Shown: in pieces, positions 1 through 5,072 of the stretch
Position numbering within the stretch: position 1 is the first letter of the stretch
Layout: every line of letters begins with the position of its first letter
Assembly (NCBI GenBank): GCA_030624945.1
Contig: JAUXJB010000143.1
Span: forward strand, 1 to 5,072
Source of the DNA: Deltaproteobacteria bacterium
GTDB lineage: Bacteria; Myxococcota_A; UBA9160; SZUA-336
Length of the DNA: 5,072 nt
Direction: 5' to 3'
Translations under genes and position numbers: made by a program
Notes under the pieces: generated by a model
The model's input: the letters and a program-made list of their open reading frames with translations, nothing else
What the model was told of the DNA's origin: nothing
The model's database searches: none

Positions 1-1496
1 CCGGGGCGGGGGCGATCCGCGCGGCGGGGGGCATGCCGCAGACATTCGGCACCATCACGGTTAGCGACGGCATCTCGATGGGCACCGAGGGCATGAAGTG
101 CTCGCTCGTCAGTCGAGAGGTGATCGCCGACTCGATCGAGACGGTTTGCCGCGCCCAGTGTCTCGATGGTGTCCTGGCTGTGGGCGGGTGCGACAAGAAC
201 ATGCCCGGAGCTCTGATCGCAATGGCCCGCCTGAACATCCCGGCGCTCTTCGTCTACGGCGGCACGATCAAGCCCGGGCACTACGCGGGCCAAGACCTCA
301 CGGTCGTGAGTGTCTTCGAGGCCGTCGGCGAGCACGGCGCCGGCACGCTCAGCGATGCGGACTTCCTCGAGATCGAGCGCCGTGCCTGTCCCGGCAAGGG
401 CTCTTGCGGCGGGATGTTTACCGCCAACACCATGAGCAGCGCCATCGAGGCCATGGGCATGAGCCTGCCGGGCTCGTCGACCATGGCGGCCGAGGACGAG
501 GAGAAGCGTCAGAGTGCCGTCGAGAGCGGCCGGACGCTGATCGATCTGATCGCCCGCGACCTGCGCCCGCGCCAGATCATGACCCGAGGGGCGTTCGAGA
601 ACGCCATCAGCGTGGTCATGGCCGTGGGAGGCTCGACCAACGCCGTCTTGCACCTGCTGGCGATGGCGCACGCCGCCGAGGTGGAGCTCGAGCTCGACGA
701 CTTCGAGCGTATCCGCGAGCGCGTTCCCGTGATCGCGGACATGAAGCCTTCCGGGCGCTACGTCGCCACCAATCTGCACGCCGTGGGCGGGATCCCCCTG
801 GTCATGAAGCTGCTGCTCGAGGCAGGCCTGCTGCACCCCGACTGCATCACGGTGACCGGGAAGACCCTGGCCGAGAACCTCGCCGACGTGGAGGCCGTCC
901 CGCCGGTCGGTCAGGATGTGGTGCTCCCCCTCGACAAGCCGATCTACCCCGAGGGGCACCTCGCCATCCTGCGGGGCAACCTGGCGCCCGAGGGCGCGGT
1001 CGCCAAGATCAGCGGCCTCAAGGTCCTGTCCATCACGGGCCCCGCGCGCGTGTTCGACTCCGAAGAGGCGTGCATGGAGTCGATCATGGCCGACCGCATC
1101 CGGCCGGGGGACGTGCTCGTCATTCGCTACGAGGGGCCCAAGGGCGGACCGGGCATGCGCGAGATGCTCTCGCCGACGAGCGCCATCATCGGGAAGGGAC
1201 TCGGGGATTCGGTCGGGTTGATCACCGATGGCCGCTTCTCGGGCGGCACCTACGGAATGGTCGTGGGGCACGTCGCCCCCGAGGCCCAGGTCGGAGGGCC
1301 GCTGGCCCTTGTCCACGAGGGGGATAGCGTCACGATCGATGCCGGCGAGCGGGTGATCGAGCTCAACCTGGACGCGGCCGAGATCGAACGCCGCCGGCGC
1401 GCCTGGAGCGCTCCCGAGCCCCGCTATCGCCGCGGGGTTCTCGCCAAGTACGCGAAGCTCGTGTCGAGCGCTTCCCTGGGCGCGGTGACGGACTAG
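1..1496 (+). CDS. ilvD: Dihydroxy-acid dehydratase, 5'-truncated by window edge
   Basis: This enzyme dehydrates 2,3-dihydroxy-isovalerate and 2,3-dihydroxy-3-methylvalerate to the 2-keto acids, the third shared step of valine, leucine and isoleucine synthesis, in the cytoplasm. The reading frame is open from base 3 and the ten codons before the ATG at 33 encode the family-like [10 protein letters not shown], so that ATG is internal and about 65 N-terminal residues, with the first Fe-S cysteine, lie outside the window. Counting from the ATG at 33, GGCDKNMPG (51-59) carries the second cluster cysteine and the lysine that is carbamylated in characterised members. [16 protein letters not shown] (119-134) carries the third cysteine, C125. 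TDGRFSGGT has the proposed catalytic base S403. The C-terminus is complete and ends at TAG. The SDGISMG motif favours IlvD over the related Edd or sugar-acid dehydratases. The gene converges with the next one, and its promoter and ribosome binding site are not visible. Confidence 0.96.
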   Translation, partial: GAGAIRAAGGMPQTFGTITVSDGISMGTEGMKCSLVSREVIADSIETVCRAQCLDGVLAVGGCDKNMPGALIAMARLNIPALFVYGGTIKPGHYAGQDLTVVSVFEAVGEHGAGTLSDADFLEIERRACPGKGSCGGMFTANTMSSAIEAMGMSLPGSSTMAAEDEEKRQSAVESGRTLIDLIARDLRPRQIMTRGAFENAISVVMAVGGSTNAVLHLLAMAHAAEVELELDDFERIRERVPVIADMKPSGRYVATNLHAVGGIPLVMKLLLEAGLLHPDCITVTGKTLAENLADVEAVPPVGQDVVLPLDKPIYPEGHLAILRGNLAPEGAVAKISGLKVLSITGPARVFDSEEACMESIMADRIRPGDVLVIRYEGPKGGPGMREMLSPTSAIIGKGLGDSVGLITDGRFSGGTYGMVVGHVAPEAQVGGPLALVHEGDSVTIDAGERVIELNLDAAEIERRRRAWSAPEPRYRRGVLAKYAKLVSSASLGAVTD

Positions 1497-1535
1497 CCCG
1501 TCGGCTGCTCTTTGGGAGGGGGATCCAACTCCTCG
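1497..1535. other. Short convergent intergenic gap
   Basis: These 39 bp separate the ilvD stop from the stop of the oppositely oriented DUF423 gene. A GAGG (1516-1519) can pair with CCTC (1531-1534), but the stem is short and has no T tract on either side, so I do not call a terminator. Transcripts from the two strands may overlap here. Confidence 0.5.
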
Positions 1536-1898
1536 CTAGCTCGTGGGTCTTGCGAGGGTCAGCAGCGAGATCCATCCGGCGATCAGACAGAGGCCGCCCA
1601 GCGGGGTTACGGGGCCCAGCGCGTGCCGTCCTGTGAGGGCGATCAGGTAGAGCGAACCGGAGAAGAGCGCGATGCCTGCCGTGAACAGGCCGGCCGGGAG
1701 GCGCACGGGGCGCTCTCCCAGTACCCCGTAGAAGGCTATCGCGAGCAGAACGGCGCTGTGTAGCAGGTGATACAGCACGGCCGTATCCCAGGCGGAGGCC
1801 ATCTCCGGCGCGAGTCGCGTGCGCAGGGCGTGTGAGCCGAATGCACCGGCGACGATCCCGATCGCCCCGGAGAGGGCGGCCACCACGACCCAGCTCAC
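1536..1898 (-). CDS. DUF423 family small integral membrane protein
   Basis: This is a 120-residue, very hydrophobic protein of the DUF423 family (YgdD/YwdK-like), found widely in bacteria and without an established function. Four membrane segments are apparent at about 3-22, 41-60, 68-89 and 94-115. Family signatures visible are GAFGSHAL (18-25), WDTAVLYHLLHS (37-48), FSGSLY (79-84) and TPLGG (98-102). Length and topology are normal for the family. The GTG start is chosen because the family N-terminus begins there and because an AGGA lies 9 nt upstream. The start overlaps the stop codon of the upstream esterase-family gene as GTGA, which implies co-transcription and probably translational coupling. 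The protein should sit in the cytoplasmic membrane. Any functional link to the esterase-family protein is inferred only from this arrangement. Confidence 0.93.
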   Translation of the reverse strand: MSWVVVAALSGAIGIVAGAFGSHALRTRLAPEMASAWDTAVLYHLLHSAVLLAIAFYGVLGERPVRLPAGLFTAGIALFSGSLYLIALTGRHALGPVTPLGGLCLIAGWISLLTLARPTS

Positions 1899-3427
1899 GT
1901 CCGCGATTCCTGGGCGCCGCCCAATTCGTCCCAGATGGTCCTTTCCGCTTCCAAGGGACCGTCGACGATCTCGGGCTTCGCGCCGAGCATGAGGGTCTTG
2001 TGTTCCGGGGCGGTATAGGCGGGCCAGCGTCCGAGTCCGGGCGAGCTCGGGTCGCCTGACCGGGCAAACGCGATCCAGGCGTCGCTGATCCTGTGGGAGA
2101 GCTCCTTCGCCTCGTCCCCCCCTTCGAGGAAGCGCGAGAGGGAGTGATGTCGGCGCGTGCCGAAGACGAACGGAACCTCGAGTCCGTGGAAGGCGCCCAG
2201 GGCGCCCCCCAGCGCGGGCGACGGCCAGCAGAACAGGTAGGCAAAGACGGGCCCCCCTTGGGCGGCCTGTGCCTGCGCGAGCTGCATCGCCGGATGTCGG
2301 AAGATGCGGTCGGACTCGATTGCGAACCAGATGGAGCTGGGGGTCGCCGCCGTCCCGAGTCGCGCGCCGCGGTAGGTGTCGATGAGAGAGCGAGCGCGCT
2401 CGGGCCTATCTCGGCCCGGAATGAGGGCCACGCAGCGCGCCACGAGCTCGCTCTCGCTGAGATCCAGGGCGGTCGCATCCTCGATCGCGGCGAGGCGCGC
2501 CTCGTCCAGGTTCGTACCCACCATGAGCCGTACGCTCCGCGCATCGCCGGCCGCGGCCGCCGCGATGGGCGCCTTCGGGAGGATCGCGCCATCGACGACC
2601 GGTCGGAACACCCGGCCGTTCGAGGCATGCCCCAGGTACTGCTCGCAGCGTCGTTGCCCGGCCAGCACCTGATCGGTGGGCAGGAGGTCCAGGTCCATGG
2701 AGTCCGCCGTGGAGGCGAGTCCGAGCTCTTGGAGCAGGGTCCGAGCGACCTCGGTCCCCTGCTCGTGCTCCCAGAGCTGGAGGACCGGGCTCTGCAAGAT
2801 CGCGCCGCGGAACAATCCCCGGGCCCGGGGCATGCCCGCGAGCGCTGCCGCGCAGCCCGCACCGGCGCCGCTCCCGGCGAGCGTGACGTTGGTGGGGTCG
2901 CCGCCGAAGGCATCGATCTCGTCGCGCACCCACTCGAGCGCCGCGATCTGGTCCAGGAGCGCCAGGTTTGCGCGCCCCGGCGCGACCAGACCCAGATCGA
3001 GGAAACCGAGGGCGCCCAGTCGATACTGAACGGTCACCACCACCAGGTCGCCACGGCGAGCCAGTGCCCGACCGTTCAGACCGGGCTCGGACGCGCTTCC
3101 CTCGACGAAATCCCCCCCGTGTAGCCACACCAGGACGGGCTTCGGCTCGCCATCCAGACCCGGGGTCCAGATGTTGAGGCAGAGGCAGTTCTCGCCGACG
3201 CGCGTCGGACCCTGGGAGAGCGAAGGCCAGCGGCTGGCGTTCTGGGGCGCCGCAACCGCGAACTCCCGGCAATCCCGGACGCCGTCCCAGGGACGGGGGG
3301 GCAACGGCGGGCGAAAGCGGAGTGGACCGAGGGGCGCTCGCGCGTACGGCAGGCCGCGGTAGGTCTGGACGCCGCGCTCGCTCGCACCGCGAACGCGTCC
3401 GTAGCGTGTCTCGATCGTAAGGGACAC
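1895..3427 (-). CDS. Type-B carboxylesterase-family protein lacking the catalytic serine
   Basis: This 510-residue protein belongs to the alpha/beta-hydrolase type-B carboxylesterase family (PF00135; para-nitrobenzyl esterase, cholinesterase). Such enzymes hydrolyse carboxylic esters with a Ser-Glu-His triad. Family landmarks in order: TYRGLPYARAPLGPLRF (22-38), ENCLCLNIWTP (79-89), the oxyanion-hole strand WLHGGDF (101-107), VQYRLGALGFL (133-143), NVTLAGSGAGAG (180-191), GTNLDEA (304-310, family Glu = E309) and AFHGLEVPFVFG (412-423, family His = H414). Length is normal and there is no signal peptide, so the protein is probably cytoplasmic. The nucleophile elbow is anomalous: the family has GESAG, here it is GSGAG (185-189), with glycine 187 at the serine position. 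The reading frame is otherwise intact with no decay. It is therefore either a non-catalytic member, an enzyme using the neighbouring S186, or the product of a base-call error. The GTG start is supported by AGGAG seven nt upstream. The stop overlaps the DUF423 start. Confidence 0.93.
   Translation of the reverse strand: MSLTIETRYGRVRGASERGVQTYRGLPYARAPLGPLRFRPPLPPRPWDGVRDCREFAVAAPQNASRWPSLSQGPTRVGENCLCLNIWTPGLDGEPKPVLVWLHGGDFVEGSASEPGLNGRALARRGDLVVVTVQYRLGALGFLDLGLVAPGRANLALLDQIAALEWVRDEIDAFGGDPTNVTLAGSGAGAGCAAALAGMPRARGLFRGAILQSPVLQLWEHEQGTEVARTLLQELGLASTADSMDLDLLPTDQVLAGQRRCEQYLGHASNGRVFRPVVDGAILPKAPIAAAAAGDARSVRLMVGTNLDEARLAAIEDATALDLSESELVARCVALIPGRDRPERARSLIDTYRGARLGTAATPSSIWFAIESDRIFRHPAMQLAQAQAAQGGPVFAYLFCWPSPALGGALGAFHGLEVPFVFGTRRHHSLSRFLEGGDEAKELSHRISDAWIAFARSGDPSSPGLGRWPAYTAPEHKTLMLGAKPEIVDGPLEAERTIWDELGGAQESRT
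1908..1911 (-). promoter_or_regulatory. Ribosome binding site for the DUF423 gene
   Basis: AGGA on the - strand lies 9 nt before the GTG start, inside the last codons of the esterase-family gene. It supports that start over any internal one. Confidence 0.5.
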
Positions 3428-3434
3428 CGACTGG

Positions 3435-3439
3435 CTCCT
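3435..3439 (-). promoter_or_regulatory. Ribosome binding site for the esterase-family gene
   Basis: AGGAG on the - strand, 7 nt before the GTG at 3427. This is the best Shine-Dalgarno match near the N-terminus and decides the start, which also agrees with where the family homology begins (SLTIETRYGRVRG). Confidence 0.7.
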
Positions 3440-3477
3440 GCCCGCGCGATCCGCCCCCGAAAGTCCTTGCCTCCATC

Positions 3478-3486
3478 AGCGTATCA
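3478..3486 (-). promoter_or_regulatory. Possible extended -10 promoter for the esterase-family/DUF423 operon
   Basis: The - strand reads TGATACGCT, which fits the extended -10 pattern TGnTAnnnT. It lies about 50 bp upstream of the esterase-family start and on the downstream side of the palindrome that follows arsM, where a new promoter would be expected. I see no convincing -35 box, and single short matches occur by chance. Confidence 0.25.
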
Positions 3487-3548
3487 CGCACCGGCCCGCT
3501 CCGCGCCGGACCACGGGCGGCTGCCCGCATGGGCTGCGCCTGGCCAGT

Positions 3549-3598
3549 GTCCTGTTCCGGGAGCGCACTCCCCCGGGAGCGCACTCCCGGAACAGGAC
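3549..3598. repeat. 50 bp near-perfect palindrome directly after arsM
   Basis: The arms GTCCTGTTCCGGGAG (3549-3563) and CTCCCGGAACAGGAC (3584-3598) are exact reverse complements. The pairing continues inward with mismatches at 3564/3583, 3567/3580 and the central pair 3573/3574, so 22 of 25 positions are complementary. In the arsM transcript this hairpin would begin one nucleotide after the TAG stop. It could stabilise the 3' end, terminate transcription or act as a REP-like element. No U tract follows on either strand, so a classical intrinsic terminator is not supported. Confidence 0.85.
3557..3588. repeat. Two exact tandem copies of a 16 bp unit
   Basis: CCGGGAGCGCACTCCC occurs at 3557-3572 and again at 3573-3588 without a mismatch. 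Each unit contains GGGAG-CGCA-CTCCC, itself a 5 bp stem with a 4 nt loop. The DNA can therefore form either two small hairpins side by side or one long hairpin with the flanking arms. The duplication forms the core of the larger palindrome. Confidence 0.9.
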
Positions 3599-3599
3599 G

Positions 3600-4775
3600 C
3601 TAGCAGCAGCTCTCCCCGGGATCGCAGCAGTCGCTCTCGGGCGCCCGGGTGAGGGCGTAGTCCCCGCCCTTGGTCTCGCGCGGATCGCGCCGGCGCGGTC
3701 GCGCGCAGTCGAACAGGACCTGCTCCCCCTCCACCGCCTGGAGCGGTTCCACCGGGATGATGCCGGCGGTGTAGGGCTGCGAGTTCAGGATAGCGAAGGT
3801 CTTCTCGCAGACGGCGGTTCGCTCCCCGCGCCGGAGGACGTGGCCGTCGTCGTCCTCCACCTGCTTCCAGGGTCCCCGGTAGACGACGGCCTGGTTGGCC
3901 TCGTAGCAGGGGCCCTCCTTGCCCTTGTTCGCGGTGAGCGTGACCGAGCGGAACTCGATCCCAGCGACGGTTGCGAAGGGCTCCGCCTGCCAGTTGTCGA
4001 TCTCGATCCCGTAGAAGCCGGCGGACTCGAGCGCCCCGAAGAGCTCGCCCTCCTCGAAGGCTCCGGAGATGCAACCGCTCCAGAGCTCCGGATCGTCGCG
4101 CAGTGCCTCGGGCACCGGCTCGTCGCTGACGATGTCGGATATGGCCACGCGTCCCCCGCGCTTGAGCACGCGGAAGATCTCGCGAACCAGCTGCGCCTTC
4201 TCGCTCGGGCGGACCAGGTTGAGGACGCAGTTCGACACCACGATGTCGACGGAGTCGTCGGGGACGAGCGGTTCCTCGCGCCGCAGCTGCGCACAGAAGT
4301 CTTCCAGGGCGGAGAGGTCGGTTGCGTTGTGGACCGGATTCTCGCCGAGATAGCGATTGACTCGATCCTGGTCGAGCCCCAGGTCCTGAATCTTGCCGCG
4401 CCGGAACTCGACGTTCGCGTAGCCCACGACCTGCGCCACCGAGGGAGCTGCCTTCCTCGCCAGCTCGAGCATCTCGTCGTTCATGTCGACGCCGATCACG
4501 CGTCCCGTCGGACCGACCATCTGAGCGGCGATGAAGCAGATCTTTCCCGCGCCGCTGCCCAGGTCGAGAACCGTATCCCCCTCTCGCACGTAGACGGACG
4601 GATCCCCGCAGCCGTAGTCGCGTTCGAGGATCTCCCGTGGGATCGCGTCGAGGAAGTGGGGGTCGTAGCGGGTTGGACAGCAGAGCGCCGCATCGCGGAT
4701 CCGCGCGGCCTCGCTGTACCGCTCACGGACGGCCCGCTCGACGTCGAGACTGGAAACTCGCTCTTGTTCACTCAT
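3600..4775 (-). CDS. arsM: ArsM-type arsenite S-adenosylmethionine methyltransferase
   Basis: ArsM enzymes methylate As(III) with S-adenosylmethionine in the cytoplasm, giving methylated arsenicals. The protein has 391 residues. The SAM-binding Rossmann core starts with VLDLGSGAG (69-77), with acidic D98 ending strand 2 (GVDMNDEML). Cysteines at the places expected for arsenic binding are C32/C33 in ALCCPTRYD, C56 in ERDYGCGDP, C183 in VVSNCVLNL and C235 in LWSGCISGAF. A segment at about 131-172 lengthens the region before strand 4; as I recall, this occurs in the longer bacterial ArsM subfamily, some members of which work with the radical-SAM protein ArsS in arsenosugar synthesis. The C-terminal domain (about 272-345) carries KGKEGPC and YRGPWKQVEDDDGHVLRRGER, also typical of that subfamily. 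The tail ends CCDPGESCC (383-391). The ATG start has AGAAGGGG upstream. No arsR, arsS or arsenite pump is adjacent. A methyltransferase acting on another metalloid or thiol substrate cannot be excluded. Confidence 0.9.
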   Translation of the reverse strand: MSEQERVSSLDVERAVRERYSEAARIRDAALCCPTRYDPHFLDAIPREILERDYGCGDPSVYVREGDTVLDLGSGAGKICFIAAQMVGPTGRVIGVDMNDEMLELARKAAPSVAQVVGYANVEFRRGKIQDLGLDQDRVNRYLGENPVHNATDLSALEDFCAQLRREEPLVPDDSVDIVVSNCVLNLVRPSEKAQLVREIFRVLKRGGRVAISDIVSDEPVPEALRDDPELWSGCISGAFEEGELFGALESAGFYGIEIDNWQAEPFATVAGIEFRSVTLTANKGKEGPCYEANQAVVYRGPWKQVEDDDGHVLRRGERTAVCEKTFAILNSQPYTAGIIPVEPLQAVEGEQVLFDCARPRRRDPRETKGGDYALTRAPESDCCDPGESCC

Positions 4776-4781
4776 CGACCG

Positions 4782-4789
4782 CCCCTTCT
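4782..4789 (-). promoter_or_regulatory. Ribosome binding site for arsM
   Basis: AGAAGGGG on the - strand ends 6 nt before the ATG at 4775. The purine run is a reasonable, non-canonical Shine-Dalgarno sequence and supports this start. Confidence 0.5.
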
Positions 4790-4804
4790 GTACGCATCTG
4801 CCCG

Positions 4805-4810
4805 GGTATA
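4805..4810 (-). promoter_or_regulatory. Possible -10 element for arsM
   Basis: The - strand reads TATACC inside the most AT-rich patch of the gap (4806-4817), matching the -10 consensus at four of six positions and about 30 bp upstream of the arsM start. The -35 position, 17 bp further up, would fall on GCACTA, a poor match that coincides with the edge of the repeated motif at 4828-4841. An activator-dependent promoter is possible but unproven. Confidence 0.25.
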
Positions 4811-4827
4811 GTTACACGGCGTCGGCC

Positions 4828-4841
4828 TAGTGCCCTGTTCT
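4828..4841. repeat. Inverted partner of the motif at the arsM 3' end
   Basis: TAGTGCCCTGTTCT here matches, in inverted orientation, GGAACAGGACGCTA at 3589-3602 (11 of 14 positions after reverse-complementing). A third copy, CAGTGTCCTGTTCC, lies at 3545-3558. The first two copies flank arsM, pointing outward. One contains the arsM TAG stop and the other lies 53 bp upstream of the start. They could be ends of a small mobile or repetitive element, or a protein-binding site. Shorter pieces such as GAACAGG also occur inside genes by chance. Confidence 0.45.
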
Positions 4842-4900
4842 CTTCCCCAGAACTCGCCCGAGCTGGGCCCGAACACCTTCACCGGCCGAGCAGACAGCCC

Positions 4901-5072
4901 TCAGTCCTCGCGGTTCTCCGCGCTCTTGAAGACCGCGAGCTGATCGCGGAAGGCGGCACGCAACCCGGCCACCTCCTCGCGAGTGAATCCCAGCTCGTTT
5001 CCGATCTGCGTGATCTCGGCACTCTCGACCGAGGAGATGTCCTGATCGGCGGCGGCCACGGCGAACAGGCAG
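4901..5072 (-). CDS. TerB-like domain protein, N-terminus cut by window edge
   Basis: The - strand frame from the right edge encodes the last 56 residues of a protein ending at TGA (4903-4901). The visible part reads LFAVAAADQDISSVESAEI (2-20), followed by a helix with IGNELGFTREEV. This is the pattern of TerB/tellurite-resistance-B-like helical domains (PF05099 type), in which a hydrophobic helix leads into an acidic D-x-D-x-x-S turn, an EI helix and an LG-xxxEE helix. Family members are usually small cytoplasmic helical proteins or domains on larger ones, and most are not shown to act on tellurite. The start, any other domains and full length are outside the window. It lies 125 bp upstream of arsM on the same strand; co-transcription is possible but the gap argues for separate promoters. 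Codon use resembles the neighbours. Confidence 0.7.
   Translation of the reverse strand, partial: CLFAVAAADQDISSVESAEITQIGNELGFTREEVAGLRAAFRDQLAVFKSAENRED

Noticed and set aside
33..1496. Taking the ATG at 33 as the true ilvD start
   Set aside because: The frame stays open to the window edge and the ten upstream codons still match the family (ending IRAAGG). The first Fe-S cysteine region is missing, so the gene is truncated by the edge rather than short.
1363..2913. 516-codon open frame on the - strand
   Set aside because: It overlaps the esterase-family and DUF423 genes out of frame and runs into ilvD antisense; low-complexity Arg/Ser/Pro translation, no motif.
2093..3124. 343-codon open frame on the + strand
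   Set aside because: It lies antisense to the esterase-family gene, its translation shows no recognisable family and is rich in Arg, Gly and Glu as expected for a shadow frame in GC-rich DNA.
3711..3719. GAACAGGAC inside arsM as another copy of the repeat motif
   Set aside because: The match is only 9 bp and is explained by coding sequence (VLFDC); the flanking bases do not match.
3484..4074. 196-codon - strand frame spanning the arsM 3' end and the palindrome
   Set aside because: It is out of frame with arsM, Arg/Gly-rich, and without a plausible ribosome binding site or family similarity.
3840..4811. 323-codon open frame on the + strand
   Set aside because: It is antisense to arsM, whose identity is secure. 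Its translation matches no family I recognise.
4837..4853. Hairpin GTTCT...AGAAC upstream of arsM as a terminator or riboswitch
   Set aside because: It is only a 5 bp stem with a 7 nt loop and no T tract or wider fold. It is too weak to call.

Overview
The window is GC-rich (roughly two thirds by eye, with strong GC bias at third codon positions) and densely packed, with five genes and only short gaps. No rRNA, tRNA, transposase, phage gene or CRISPR array is visible. The gene set (dihydroxy-acid dehydratase, a DUF423 membrane protein, a type-B carboxylesterase-fold protein, an ArsM-type methyltransferase, a TerB-like protein) fits a free-living GC-rich bacterium. A myxobacterial or other deltaproteobacterium-like Gram-negative is my guess, but the window cannot settle the taxonomy.

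Layout. The left edge cuts into ilvD on the + strand, which runs to 1496. Everything to the right is on the - strand. Read in the direction of transcription, from the right edge: the C-terminal part of a TerB-like protein (stop at 4901); a 125 bp gap with a weak promoter candidate; arsM (4775 to 3600); a 172 bp gap holding a long palindrome directly after the arsM stop; a carboxylesterase-family gene (3427 to 1895); and a DUF423 membrane-protein gene (1898 to 1536) whose GTG start overlaps the esterase stop. DUF423 and ilvD converge with 39 bp between them.

How the genes relate. Only the esterase-family gene and DUF423 look like an operon, through the GTGA overlap. arsM appears to be its own unit, bounded by a palindrome after its stop and a related inverted motif upstream. 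No other arsenic gene is present. ilvD belongs to branched-chain amino acid synthesis and has no evident link to its neighbours.

Most notable observation. The esterase-family protein keeps the family fold signatures and the Glu and His of the catalytic triad, but its nucleophile elbow reads GSGAG instead of the usual GESAG. Glycine therefore sits where the catalytic serine should be. Neuroligins, non-enzymatic animal members of the same fold, have the same substitution. This is a candidate pseudo-esterase, translationally coupled to a small membrane protein. The second notable structure is the 50 bp near-perfect palindrome, built around an exact 16 bp tandem duplication, after arsM. I see no clear evidence for a wholly new multi-gene system.
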